64,000 nt of DNA from Akanthomyces muscarius (GCF_028009165.1 NC_079244.1:3720001-3784000), one strand, 5' to 3'. Positions 38,713 through 49,894 are shown, numbered from the stretch's first letter. The notes: generated by a model not told the origin, from the letters alone. Program-made: numbers and translations.

Positions 38713-39309
38713 TTATAGTTTGCTACCGTTTGGTCGGTCTTTGTGGATTTTCTCCAAGGCATTGCGCAGCTTGTCGCTCATGCCCGTCGCTGTTGGACGG
38801 CCAGTTGCGCGCTCAACCATGACGTGTACAAACTCACCCACCGCCTTGACACCCTCCACTCCGCGCTCGAAAAGAGCCACTTCATACGTGACGCTCGATT
38901 TGCCAAGCTTGTTGACGCGCACGCCGACCTCTGCTACTGCAGGGTAGGCGATTGATGCGAGATAGTCCGTGTGTGAGTGAACAGCGAGAGGAGTCTCGGT
39001 CGCTGTGGGAGGCAATAGCCCACACTGCTCAATCAGATAGGCATTGACTGCAGAGTCAAATCTATCGACGTTTAGTGCCAAATCAGGCTCGTGTAGAAGC
39101 CGAGGATGGTGGGACGTACAGGAAGTTGTAGACCGAATTGTTCATGTGATCATACATGTCATTGTCATTCCTGAAACTAGTAAGTAACTTGATGTCACTG
39201 GCATCGTAGTTGATGTATCTCTGGCAGCATTGACGTACCAGCGCGTACGGTAGTCGAGGATGAACGGATAGTCCTCCCGCTTTCGGTCTTTAATCTCGGC
39301 CGACACCAT
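38713..39309 (-). CDS. hot-dog-fold acyl-CoA thioesterase
   Basis: Three exons on the minus strand (39309-39239, 39170-39120, 39061-38713) encode 156 residues. Introns are 68 and 58 bp, each with a GTACGT donor. The tiny 51-bp middle exon carries the family motif: after splicing the protein reads RWNDNDMYDHMNNSVYNFLF (23-42), the D-x2-x2-H-x-NN pattern of the 4HBT/YbgC-like superfamily. The rest fits the family (VAEVGVRVNKLGKSSVTYEV, then VHVMVERATGRP). It should hydrolyse an acyl-CoA or related thioester. The acyl group is unknown, and there is no obvious signal peptide or peroxisomal targeting signal (C terminus NGSKL is only weakly PTS1-like). It is divergent from the pseudouridine synthase gene with 579 bp between start codons. 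Confidence 0.92.
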
Positions 39310-39888
39310 GATGACAGACAGGGAGGTGTACGTTGGAAGTGTCGTTTCCAGTATCAATAAGGTAGCTTGCGGTGCCGGATCGGGAGACAGGTCTTATTAG
39401 CGAGCGAAAGCCGCAAGGAATTGCATCCCCACGATACTCAGTAGAATGGTTGAGGACCTAGGGGCGTGTGATTCGCGAGTAATTGAGCGGCTAATCGATT
39501 CACTAATCACGTGTACCTGAACATCAAACTTCGGCACTCATGGACAGAGTTCGAGTTGCATGCCTGAGAAGCGGGCAAGATAGCGCCGGCAATCAACTGT
39601 GCGAATGACAGCTCGTGGCAGCCGAGGCTACGCCTAGATCTCAGTCTTACCCGAAAGAGAGCCTGGGGACTGGATGCGCCCACACTGCGTGGGGTTATGT
39701 CAGCAACCAACTGTGATTCTGCCCTTCCTGACCGCCATTTTTTCAGGGTCACTGTTGAACCAGGCAGAGGGGCAGAATCAACTGGCACAGTCGCGTGAGG
39801 TACGAGTAATTGTGATACTGCGAGCGCGTGCGATATAGTTGCTCTTACCAGGATTTTTTCCCTGTCGAACTATCGCATCCGTCTCTCG
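39310..39888. promoter_or_regulatory. shared divergent promoter region
   Basis: This 579-bp region lies between the start codons of the thioesterase (-) and pseudouridine synthase (+) genes, so it must contain both promoters. I see no clear TATA box, consistent with housekeeping expression. Confidence 0.6.
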
Positions 39889-41439
39889 ATGCTAAGGCCT
39901 CAATCGATTCGACACATAGGGTCTATCACCGGCACGACGAACTTTACACGACAAATAGCCAGATTCAGCATGACTGCCCCGGCCGCGACCGATATTACCG
40001 AGTCCGCCGTTGGCGCGGCGGCCGTTGAAGCGTTCAAAAAAATGTCGCTCGCACAGAAACAAGCAAAGAAGGAGGCCAAACTCAAGAGGCAGCAAGACAA
40101 GCATGCGGCAGAGATGGACGCCGCTCCCGGCCCCCTCATCACGCCCGCGGGCGATCTCTGGCCGCGGCCGTATTACTTTGAGGGCGGCTTGCGCCGCGTG
40201 GAACCGTACCATTTTACATATAACACGTGGTGCAAGGAGAGATGGCGCGGGCGCACCCTGATTGACATTTTCGCATGCGAATTTCGCGACCGACCGCTGG
40301 AGTATTACCGCGCCGCGATGGAACTGGGCGATATATTTGTCAACCAGCGCAAGGTTGGCCCTGAATATATTGTACGGAATGGTGACAAAATCTCACACAC
40401 GCTGCACCGCCATGAGCCGCCGGTGACGGCAGAACCCGTGGGCATCATCCACGAGGACGATGACATGATTGTCATCAACAAACCAGCTGGCGTGCCTGTC
40501 CATCCGGCGGGCCGCTACAACTTCAACTCTGTCATTGAGATTATGAAATCGGATCGTGGCAAAGAGTTCATGCCGTACCCTTGCAATCGGCTGGACAGGT
40601 TGACGAGCGGCATCATGTTTATCGGAAAGAGCCCCAAGGCAGCCGAGGATCTTGGTGTCAAAATCAAAGAGCGCACGGTACGGAAAGAATACCTTGCACG
40701 AGTTCTGGGTGAATTTCCCGACGGTGAGGTCGTCTGCGACATGCCCATCCTCCAGATCTCGCCGAAGCTAGGCTTGAATCGTGTGAGAGCAAACGGCAAG
40801 TCGGCCAGAACGGTTTTTAAAAAGCTGGCATACTATCCTCCGCGCACAGCAGTCATGCAGTCGCCAGATGGAGAAATCACACGGAAGAATACAGGCTACT
40901 CCATTGTGCGCTGCCTTCCAGTGACAGGCCGAACGCATCAGATCCGCGTGCACCTGCAACATCTAGGGTATCCTATTCAGAACGACCCAATTTACGCCAA
41001 CCAGCGTGTATGGGGAATGGATCTAGGCCATGATGACCCTGACGCGACGCAAAACACAGACGACGATATTATCAGTCGGCTATCGCGGATGGGCAAGGAC
41101 GAAGTAGCGCAGGCCGTGGTGTATTATGACGAGATGGTGGACGAGTACGAGAAGAAGAGAGCTGAGAAGATGACGGGCGAGCTCTGCGAGGTATGCGCAA
41201 CACCGTTATACTCGGACCCTGGCAGCCACGAGCTGTCCTTGTGGTTGCATAGCCTGCGGTACGAAGACGCTGATGGTGCGTGGTCATACAAGAGCCCGCT
41301 GCCAAAATGGGCAATGCCACCCGCAGGCATGAATGGACCGACAACGGTCGGCGGACTAGAGGAGCTTCTGGAGGCAGTACCTGAAACTGAGCCGCAGGAC
41401 GGAGTTGCTGCTTTGGAAGAAGATCGAGCCGTGATCTGA
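39889..41439 (+). CDS. PUS9: RluA-family tRNA pseudouridine synthase, Pus9/Rib2 type
   Basis: This intronless gene encodes 516 residues from ATG 39889, or 489 from the internal ATG 39970. The protein has a lysine-rich helical leader, an S4-like RNA-binding segment (about 115-175) and an RluA catalytic domain with the active-site Asp236 in NRLDRLTSG, followed by GRTHQIRVHLQHLGYPI. YYFEGGLRRVEPYHF and HEDDDMIVINKPAGVPVHP are characteristic of the Pus9/Rib2 group, which converts U32 of tRNAs to pseudouridine. The first 27 residues are Arg/Ser/Thr-rich with no acidic residue, like a mitochondrial presequence. The first ATG has a poor context (T at -3) and the second a good one (A at -3), so leaky scanning could give mitochondrial and cytosolic forms. 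The deaminase domain of yeast Rib2 is absent, so the name Pus9 fits better. The assignment is by motif recall. Confidence 0.92.
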   Translation: MLRPQSIRHIGSITGTTNFTRQIARFSMTAPAATDITESAVGAAAVEAFKKMSLAQKQAKKEAKLKRQQDKHAAEMDAAPGPLITPAGDLWPRPYYFEGGLRRVEPYHFTYNTWCKERWRGRTLIDIFACEFRDRPLEYYRAAMELGDIFVNQRKVGPEYIVRNGDKISHTLHRHEPPVTAEPVGIIHEDDDMIVINKPAGVPVHPAGRYNFNSVIEIMKSDRGKEFMPYPCNRLDRLTSGIMFIGKSPKAAEDLGVKIKERTVRKEYLARVLGEFPDGEVVCDMPILQISPKLGLNRVRANGKSARTVFKKLAYYPPRTAVMQSPDGEITRKNTGYSIVRCLPVTGRTHQIRVHLQHLGYPIQNDPIYANQRVWGMDLGHDDPDATQNTDDDIISRLSRMGKDEVAQAVVYYDEMVDEYEKKRAEKMTGELCEVCATPLYSDPGSHELSLWLHSLRYEDADGAWSYKSPLPKWAMPPAGMNGPTTVGGLEELLEAVPETEPQDGVAALEEDRAVI

Positions 41440-43548
41440 CCACAGATGGCTTTGTGATGCATTTCTGGCGTTTGCGGCTGGCATAGAAGCATTGGCGCAT
41501 GCAACTGGGTACAAGGGGATACAAAAGACGACAAAAGTATACAACATCAAGTACGCAACTGCATTTGCCGGAGATGGAGAATCTTTCACACTACATATTT
41601 GGGTCATTGTGCAAGTATTGGGGCGAAAACCAGGCGCGAGTTCCGAACGGAAACTACCGATGGCAGCATACGGTTTGAAGTGTAGCATTTACGGGCAGTT
41701 ATCAAAGCACGCTTTAGTAGTATTTGGCTTTTCGGTAGATGCCCTGGTTACCTGGCTTTCAGAAGTTGCCGCGAATTTGCCAAGCAGGCGCACGGCTTCC
41801 CTCCACCAGCTGATGCAGTGCAAAAAACGGCTGGTGCCGCCGCGGAAGTCGCCAACCGGGGTAGAGAAGCTGGAATGCCAGCCTCACTGCTCAATAAGGA
41901 AGGGGCAGACGAGATATTCCCAAAGAGAGCCGTGCCAAACGTGAGCGCATGCGCTTCTCACAAGGGTAGCCTGAAGCTGGAATGCAGGATTGACAGGAAC
42001 GGTTAGGGTGAGCTTCAGGTTAGGCTGTGATCCCCGCCTGGCGTAGACATAGCAAAGAACGAGCGTGGGGGCTGGTCATGGCAGATAGAGAAAAAGCACA
42101 GACTCTTGAGTTGCAGAAGATGAAGTGCAAAGTGACAGGTGAATACGAAATCATTAGCAGACGTTGGCTGACGCTCAGCTCGTCAGCTCCTGTGCGTAAT
42201 TGAACTCCATGTGGTTGGTGGAGGGCATTTGGCGGAGGCGGCTATTGAACCAGAGGATTGGGTCCGCCGCGACGCCACACAGTTGTGGCAAAAGGACAGC
42301 GTCCAGCTGCGTACCAGCACTAGTTACGTAGCAGTGGACAAATGAGAAACGCATATCGCCGGTTGCCAGTATCGAGGACACCTCACTAGCCACATTTAAT
42401 TGTTTCGCCCCAGAGAAGCGTGCTTGACGTGTTGACGTGTAATCGACGTTCTACAGCAACGCGGGTGTACCTAGACAGATGGCCAGACACCACGCGCAGT
42501 GGCGTTCAGCTGGCATGGCCCATGCAGGTGGCAGATTTGGACCGGACGATCATTTTCTTAAAATGAAAGGGAGGTGAGATGTCTAGGACCGTGGCGTCTA
42601 CAAGGCAACGTTTTTTCCTGGGCTCCGTGCATGGGCCAAAAAGGGCATGACGTCTGTCTCAGCCGGACTCGTTCGAGGGTGCCTGTGGCGCGGCAGGTAG
42701 GTAGGGTTGGCCTCCAGCCTCTGTTGACGGCTCAATAGCCGATGGAGGGAGCTATGGCCAATTCAGACGAGGCCGGCTTTCTGCAGGATAAATTGGATCT
42801 TTCCTTCTTCGTTTCGAGAGAAGGCGGTAATACGAATTGGAGGGGCGTGGATGGCAAAAGTATGACGATGCCAGAAGGCAAAAAGAAAAAATAGCATGGT
42901 GGCGACGAGCAGAGGCTCAAAGGCTCAAAGTACGCAATCGGAGGAGATTCTCTGCATGTATCCAGTCACATGGACGATTACGTATTGGACAGAGCCACCA
43001 GTGCACGGTCTGAGATTAGATTTGACATTTGAATTGCTAGCTAGCGGTGACTCAAATGTCAGCAGCAAAAGGGAAAGCTTTCTCCTGGACGACACAGACA
43101 TATGTAGGCTATCAACAGGGATCACGGTACATGCCAGAAACACAAACAAGGTCGTTTTGCCTAATTGGGCCTTTGCGGTGGAAAGATCGGGCAGTCCGGG
43201 GGCTCCGCCGGGGACTTCGGGAGGCATAGGGAACTGCGCTAAACCCTCCCTGTAGCGCCAAGGCCCGCGATAGTTTCTCGAGTGTGAATGGACGTGAACG
43301 CAGTCGAGCCGGATTCGGCCAGAGGGCCCAGCAAATGTTTCACACACACACAACGCCCGTTGGCCGGCTGTTGCGGGAGGGATGGGGGACAAGGCCAGCA
43401 GCCATGGACCGAGGAAGTAGAAGAGGGGTTGGCGGCTGGAACTAGGGGCCATGTGCCGAGGCGGGAGGGGGAGAGACTTTGTCTTGTTCTATAGATAGCC
43501 AGAGGTAAAAGGCAAGACAGCAACTACGTAGTCAAAGGCGTGTGCGTT

Positions 43549-43555
43549 TGTGTGT

Positions 43556-43587
<32 letters not shown>
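43549..43587. repeat. GT dinucleotide microsatellite
   Basis: This is a GT tract of about 39 bp with a single interruption at 43561. Confidence 0.95.
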
Positions 43588-43961
43588 ACCTGCGTAGATG
43601 GAATGTGGGTGGTGGGGGGAGGACAAGATCTCGGGGCAATGAACAGATTCGTCAATGCATGGAGCAAAAAAGAAACAAGCCGAAGATCAAAACGCAAAAG
43701 ACGAGATTGGAAATATAGATTAGGAAAGAAATTAAGGGAGGGATAGGTAGGGATAATGAGCGCATCGTATCGATGGATTTTCGGCAACTGTCGCGATAGG
43801 GTAGGCGGCGGATGCTCGGCAAACGAGGACTTGGGATGACGGCGCACAGCAGCAGTGACAACTACCTACCTACCTAGACAACAAGACTACTAGGTACTGG
43901 GTAAGTTACTGGGTGTGGTAGCGTTTGCAGGCCCATCGTCATCTTCAGCTGAGCCGGGGTG

Positions 43962-43964
<3 letters not shown>

Positions 43965-43998
<34 letters not shown>
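43965..43998. repeat. CA dinucleotide microsatellite
   Basis: This is an uninterrupted (CA)17, the reverse complement of the GT tract about 380 bp upstream. Confidence 0.95.
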
Positions 43999-44000
<2 letters not shown>

Positions 44001-45640
44001 CACACCAATTATGGATGATAGTTACTGATCCGGAAAGTTTTCCTTTCTCCTTTTGGTGCAAATGCAAGAGTATGGGGCAGCAGCCCAAAAAAACGTGGTA
44101 TTTTTATTAGGCGCAGCCTAAAAAGAGGCCTGCGGCGAGAGTCCGAAAGGCAAGAGGGGGGGGGGGGGATGCGCTGGGAGGAGATGTTACTTTCGGTACC
44201 TCCGATGTGAGATGGTGCGTGGTGAGTGGGCAAGTCTCTTCTGATACGGGACGGAAAGTGGGCGAGTTTACAGGGAGCAGAGGCACCCAAACGAGCACGG
44301 GACGAGGTGCTACAGGCGGACTTGCGGCGGGCTGCTTGGCGGGTGCTGCAGAGGCGCTGAGCTGTTAGCGACGGCAGCGCAGCACAGCCCTGGGAGAGCG
44401 GGCGGCCCAGACCAGGCTACTGGTGCGCCAGCCTAGCCCAGCCCAGCCCTGTGGCTTCTTCCGCACCCAACTGTCCGTTGTGGTAACCCGTCAACAGCGT
44501 TGAGCCTCAGGGCACCCTATTTTGCGGGGGCGCCGTCGTGGTATACGAGCGCTGTACCGGCCTGCTGCACGCCCTGTGAGAACGCTAAAAAAAAAAAAAA
44601 AAGGAGATGCGCCGGCCTATCTATGTTAGTTAGCTGGAACGATGAGGGCGGCGGCGCTGGGCAGGCAAAGCGGGCAATGAAGGCTAGCCCGTGGCAGGAA
44701 GGCATGCCCGTCTCGTTTACGGGCACTAGCTGCATGGAAGGAAAAAAAGAAGGAAAAAAGCTCAAGATGCTGCTAGGCGTTGTCGCCATGTCCATACCTA
44801 GTTTCTCGAGGCCCTGTTTAGGAACAAAATGGGCTTAGGACGAGGTCAACAACATTCTCCATCCGGGCAGTACATGGCGTACATGTCCACAATCGCACGA
44901 TGGCAAGCTCGGCAAGAAGAGCTGACGACGAGGGAAACAGAAGAGTATTAAGTTCGACGACAGAAAAGAGGACTCGGCGTCGTTCGAGGACAGGTCACCT
45001 GCCGAGTCCGGACAAGCCTCTCCCCGTCAACGCACGCCCAGCTGAGGCTTCTCGTGGCGGCGGTGGTTCCTACAGCTGAGGCGCTGGGGAAATTCTCCGG
45101 TCTACGGTGGCGTTTGCTGGGACCTGTCGCCAACCCAATAGTTTGGACTGAAGTATCACGCGCCGCGCTGCTCTTTCGTCCAGCCTCAGCTGGGGCTAGA
45201 ACCAACGCCCGCCAAGCTAGCCCCGACGGGCATCCCAATCTAGACCCTGGTCGCACGGAAGACCTTTGCCCTTTTTCTCTTTCTCCTTCTCGGAAGATGA
45301 GCGGCGCGGCCATCCCTCTTGCAAGTTGGCAAGCCGCGCGGGCGCGCGCCTCGCCCGATTGCGTGGCCCATGCCCCGAACTCTGCCCAGCCCTGAGGCGA
45401 ATATATCGCACACGAGAACGAGAACGAGGTGCGTGGCCAATGTTGCTGCCCACTTGGCTTGATTTATGACGAAAGTACGCATCACCGTTTTTTAGTCTCT
45501 TGGGAATCTGGTAATTCGCCACTAGGATGGCGTGTGCTTTCGGATATCGCTCTGCCTGCCGTGGCTGCTGCGAGAGAGAGCGAAAAGGCGGTTTCGCTAC
45601 TGCTGACGGCGAAAAAGGTGAAGGCGCATCTCGATTTTCG

Positions 45641-45667
45641 TACCTTTCGTACCTTTCGTACCTTTCG
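45641..45667. repeat. three tandem TACCTTTCG units
   Basis: There are three perfect 9-bp units in a row. Because 9 is a multiple of 3 they keep minus-strand frames open, but no gene is supported. Confidence 0.95.
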
Positions 45668-47315
45668 TTCATAGGCCAATCACAGCGGAAAGCAATAGAC
45701 GAGAAACCTGCTGCCAGCGGGAAATGGGGGCCGTTCGGCGTACCACCCACCACGCTGGTCTCAAGTCAGCGGGAGCGGCAAGCCACACGAGGCTCTGCTA
45801 GCCTTGCAGCAGCGGCTTGCGTGTTGGATGGCGGAATTATTGATGACATGTCGGGGGCTTGTTTTTGCGGGTGGTTTATGCATCTCGAGGATCGCGGGCT
45901 GGGTGATACAGAAACACAACCTGACCCCGGAAGCTGACTTGAGACAGCCCTCGACCTCCCAAGGCTGCAGTATCAGTAGCCGCGCTGGTCAACTTGCCAC
46001 CATGCTGTCTCACCGCATGTGCGCCGCCGTAGAATATTTGCTTTCTTGGCAATCCGTGTTGCTTCCAGGCGGCTATTGATTCGGGGGTTTCATCCCATCT
46101 CTCCGAATACATCTTGACAGCATCAACCTTGCGCACGCATGGCCACACCGAGCTGGTGAAGTGGGCGCAGCAATTGGACAGTGCCGAGAAAGATGGCACT
46201 AAAAGGGAAAAACAGGTGCCAAGAGCCGCACTCCCCCCTGTCAGTCGCGTGGCAATTGGTAGGGGGTACACCAGATGGGCATCTGGGCCACCCATCATCT
46301 CTTTAGCCTTTGGCGCCGCCGACGCTAAAGATGGCTGCTATTATTTTATTTTGTTTTTTGCCCGTCGCATGGCAGTACCAACTACTAGTGGGTTATTATT
46401 AAACAGAAACGACGAGAAAAACGCTATTTTGGCTTCGTCGACAAGACGCTTGTTGCCAAAACGGACACGCTCCGCAAAATTGCCACGAGGACATCGGCGG
46501 GGGAGCCGTCCTGCACCGGCTTCGGTGCCTTTACAGGGTGACTCGACGATGCATCTTGATGTCCAGCTCAGCCCCGTCCTAGATTGCAGCTGGGCTGATT
46601 AGCTAGGCTGGCGATTGGACACCCGGCTAATTGGGATTCTGCGACCTGCAGGAAGCCACCTACCAACCGCAGCAGACATGTCCAAGACGCGTCCTACTGA
46701 CGACGCTATAAGCTGACAAGTTATAGCAGACTGTTAATTACAGCGCATCATCGGCCAGTGTCCGAAGGGAAGAGTAAAGTTCTTGGCGCACGCTGAAATG
46801 AAGAGTGAACCTTCTTGCCGTGATGGCGTGAGTTTACGTAGTCTTGGTTGGCAAAGAGGCTCTTGGCTTAGAAATGCCCGACTGGCCTGATGTTTGGGCA
46901 AAACCTCAACGCTAGCTGGGTGACAAGGTTCGGTTTACTGCGCCTCGCAACTGCTTGCGCCGTTGTCGGCTTGGCAACATCTGCTGTTAAGAGGATTAGG
47001 GAAAGAAGGGGCGAAACTCTATCGTGCAGCCCGAACTGGAGGCTAGCCAAGAAGCGATAGCCGGGGCAGGGCAGCAGTACTGGTGGTTAGTAGCAGCACC
47101 GAGGGAGCTGAAGCAGAGTACCAACAGCCACATTGGCGAAAAAAAAAATTGGAGGGCCAAGGCCAACTGGTGCTGACTTTGGTTATGCTTGATCGGCCAC
47201 AAGGCTAGGCTTACCATATCTATAGTTGGGCGCTCATTGGCAACGACAGCCGGGGGCCAGGCTGTTGGCGCAATTTCGCAAAGAAGGCTCGTTGAGGCTA
47301 GGCGTCCTCGCCAAC

Positions 47316-47351
47316 AGTCGAACGACTTCTCGTCAAGAGTCGAACGACTTC
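47316..47351. repeat. direct repeat of a small dyad (AGTCGAACGACTTC twice)
   Basis: Two identical 14-bp copies start 22 bp apart. Each contains the inverted pair AGTCG/CGACT around AA, the shape of a dimeric binding site. No adjacent gene start is evident. Confidence 0.85.
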
Positions 47352-48067
47352 AGGTAATTACACTGCGACCATGAGGCCGGCGTTACGCTACAGTGCGCCG
47401 GCACGAACTCTCAGAACAGACAACTACTGGTACTGGGTAGGCATTCTATCCAGAGGCACTGTCTCAGTCTGCAGCGCTCGCGCAAAGACTACTGTTCGGA
47501 AGAGGGCCGCTCCGGTGCTGGCACGAAGACGCTAAAGAAGATGTCTTGTATTCTAATTTCAGCAGCACACTGTTGGCAGGAAGAACAATAGCAGGGACAC
47601 GTTGGCTAGACATGTTCTGATTTTTTTTTCCCCCCCCCAACATCCATGGTCATACAATGTGCTGATGTGGCTATTGACGACGAAGATGTATATTTGAGTC
47701 GTTGTTTGTCATGCGGTTGCCAGTTATGTAGCTCGTCGCGGTGGGATGACCGCATGCAGAGTGGCTCGGCCATCGTCCAGGGCTTGCTTGCCACAGCCGT
47801 CGGGATGAGCAAGTGTACTCAGCCAGACACGCATACGTACCTGGCAAGGATAGAAAGGATGAAGAGAAAAAAAGGAGAGTAGATGGAAAAGTATATCGTG
47901 CCAAGCCAAGGCTGAATTGGGTGGGAGATGAAAAAGTATTCCAAAGGGTGAAATGGGATGCTGAAGTGACCGGCAGAGTTGGCCGAGTTGCATGTACCTC
48001 AGCAGGTGGTGGTGCATGGCGCAGTGGCCGGCGTGGCCGTGCGAGTACCAGCAGAGAGGGGAGGAGA

Positions 48068-48097
48068 GGGAGCAGGAGCAGGAGCAGGAGCAGGAGG
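48068..48097. repeat. AGGAGC-type hexanucleotide repeat
   Basis: A short run of GGAGCA units ends in GGAGGAGC. Confidence 0.9.
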
Positions 48098-48723
48098 AGC
48101 TCCAGCGTTGGTGCGGCCACGGTGATACCTTGGCTGAGGGCGGTGGTGCCAAATGCGGCGAGCATTGGAGGGGCTCGTTTGGAGAGGAGCCTGCGCGTCC
48201 AGGCGGCCGGTAGGTCGAGGGTGGTCGAGAGGAGCGAGGGGTACATGGGCGCGGCCAGCAGAGACACAACAGGTACAAGAGATACTTGAGATACACGAGA
48301 CGGCACATGACTACTTCAGCGCATGGCTGCTGGTACCTAGCACACTCGGGCACCGAAGCGTTCCGAATGCGGCTTTACTGGTGCTACAGCAGCGGTACCT
48401 AGCGCTGTCCCTCGCACTCGCACACTCTCTCCCCCCGAGCGCAGAGCCACAGGCCTTGACGGCCTCCCTCTTGAGTACCCTGAAAAAAGTGGTGCCAGGT
48501 AGCAGAGGAGGCCCCCTCCCTGACGGCGGGTCTGGGTGTGGCTTTACCTCTTGCCCCACTCGGGGGCGTTTGAGTTGAGGGTGTGTGCCGAGCAGATGAT
48601 GGTGGAGCGGGGCTCCGTGGAAGCCTTCCACGCACCTCCTGGGGTGGGCCTTGGTTGACCTTCACAGAGAGCACACGCACTCACACACTCCTCTCTCGCT
48701 CTTCAAGCCCGCTGACTGCTTTT

Positions 48724-48730
48724 TATAAAG
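48724..48730 (+). promoter_or_regulatory. candidate TATA box of the bZIP gene
   Basis: TATAAAG lies 307-313 bp upstream of the bZIP ATG. If transcription starts 30-60 bp downstream, the mRNA leader would be about 250 nt, C/A-rich, and contain the CAC/CAA repeats. The ATG at 48739 (a 46-codon ORF to 48879) would then lie upstream of or very near the start site. Confidence 0.5.
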
Positions 48731-48916
48731 GCACTGCGATGCCCTCAACCCATGCTTCCCGAGATCTTGTTCATGATCACTCAATTCTACACAGCCAGCC
48801 CCCTTGCGATTACATCTCTTCTCCACAGCTTCGAGAATTCCTCTACTTCAACATCTTTTACTTGATCAGCATCTACTAGCACTGGTACTACCTATTGCTG
48901 TCGCACACAACCACCT

Positions 48917-48921
48917 CCACC

Positions 48922-48953
<32 letters not shown>

Positions 48954-48960
48954 CAACAGC
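48917..48960. repeat. CAC/CAA trinucleotide repeats in the bZIP leader
   Basis: About six CAC units are followed by about seven CAA units, lying in the probable 5' UTR. CAA-rich leaders are unstructured and usually favour scanning. Confidence 0.9.
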
Positions 48961-49036
48961 ATACGCAGGCTGTCTTCAACTTCCCGCCAGCACCACAATA
49001 CACACCCATACACTACCCACACACACAGACGACTTT

Positions 49037-49894
49037 ATGATGCCTTCAACCACAACAATGGGACATCCCATGTCTGCTGAACCTCCCAGCTCAAAGTCCT
49101 CCAAGCGCAAAGGTATGCATGCGATCCCACCTCTCCCGAGTCCTCACCACCGGCTAACAAATTCCCTCCCAGGCACCCGCAGCGTCTCGACCCTCACGCC
49201 GTCCCAGCTCGCCCGCAAGCGCGCCAACGACCGTGAAGCACAGCGCGCCATCCGCGCCCGCACCAAGGAGCACATTGAGCGCCTGGAGCGCGAGCTCGAG
49301 GAGCTGCGCAGCCACCAGAACCGCGACCGCACGCTGCAGGACCTGCTGCGCCGCAACAAGGCCCTCGAGGACGAGCTCAGCCGCCTGCGCGAGTCCATGG
49401 GCATGTCAATGGCCTCGTCGCCCTACTCAGCCCCGGCTCCCTACGACGAGCAGCAGCAGCATGCTCCCGGCACCATCCCCTCGCCCCGAATGTCGCCCCT
49501 CGCCGCCTCGGCCGACTACAACCCGCTGCCTGACTACGGCCAGCACTACGTCCCCATGTCCGGCAGCAACGTCGACAGCTGGGCTGCCAACGTCCCCTCC
49601 CACATTGGTTCCAACGTCTCGAGCCCGTCCTCGTCCGCCGACGACTACGTCTCCGGCTACATCCCAACCAGCGTGCCCACCTCCATGATGCCCACCTCCA
49701 ACAGCCTCGAGTCCCTCGACAACTTTCGCATGAACAACATGTCGATGCAGCCCAACGTCTACATGCAGCAGCAGCAGCAGCAGCAGCACGCGGGCCAGCC
49801 GCCCCAGCAGAGTTCCTCCCAGGGCGACTGGTCAATGTACCCCGTGTACTACAACTCCCAAGCCAAGGGTGGCGAGGCCTGCCTCTCCCGATAA
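49037..49894 (+). CDS. fungal bZIP transcription factor
   Basis: Two exons (49037-49112, 49173-49894) encode 265 residues. The 60-bp intron (GTATGC donor, GGCTAAC branch site, CCCAG acceptor) is a multiple of three and has no stop, so the unspliced RNA also reads through with 20 extra residues. The spliced form gives SSKRKGTRSVSTLTPSQLARKRAND, a sequence I recall as conserved in this Pezizomycotina bZIP group. The basic region is residues 40-56 (RKRANDREAQRAIRAR), and leucines at 63, 70, 83, 90 and 97 form an irregular zipper. At the position of the canonical invariant Asn (N-x2-A-Q-R) the sequence has Asp45. The C-terminal part is Ser/Pro/Gln-rich with a Q8 tract (about residues 226-233) and probably disordered, suitable for activation. 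It should act in the nucleus, with targets unknown. It has long, gene-poor flanks on both sides. Confidence 0.93.
   Translation: MMPSTTTMGHPMSAEPPSSKSSKRKGMHAIPPLPSPHHRLTNSLPGTRSVSTLTPSQLARKRANDREAQRAIRARTKEHIERLERELEELRSHQNRDRTLQDLLRRNKALEDELSRLRESMGMSMASSPYSAPAPYDEQQQHAPGTIPSPRMSPLAASADYNPLPDYGQHYVPMSGSNVDSWAANVPSHIGSNVSSPSSSADDYVSGYIPTSVPTSMMPTSNSLESLDNFRMNNMSMQPNVYMQQQQQQQHAGQPPQQSSSQGDWSMYPVYYNSQAKGGEACLSR

Larger units (their letters stand above)
41440..49036. other. 7.6-kb intergenic region rich in simple repeats
   Basis: No gene is supported. The longest ORFs (43452-42925 minus, 175 codons; 48306-47671 and 48353-47724 minus, about 210 codons each in different frames) lack domains and look like chance or low-complexity artefacts. 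The region contains oppositely oriented GT and CA microsatellites, G and A runs (44158-44168, about 44587-44602), TACCTTTCG and AGGAGC repeats, a duplicated dyad at 47316-47351, and the bZIP promoter with CAC/CAA repeats in the leader. Confidence 0.55.

Noticed and set aside
42925..43452. 175-codon minus ORF with a signal-peptide-like start
   Set aside because: The hydrophobic start is the only gene-like feature. There is no cysteine pattern, domain or codon bias.
47671..48353. two overlapping minus ORFs of about 210 codons
   Set aside because: Overlapping frames over an AGGAGC repeat, and Leu/Pro/Ser-rich low-complexity products.
48739..48879. 46-codon upstream ORF before the bZIP gene
   Set aside because: Its ATG lies only about 10 bp after the candidate TATA box, so it is probably not in the mRNA.
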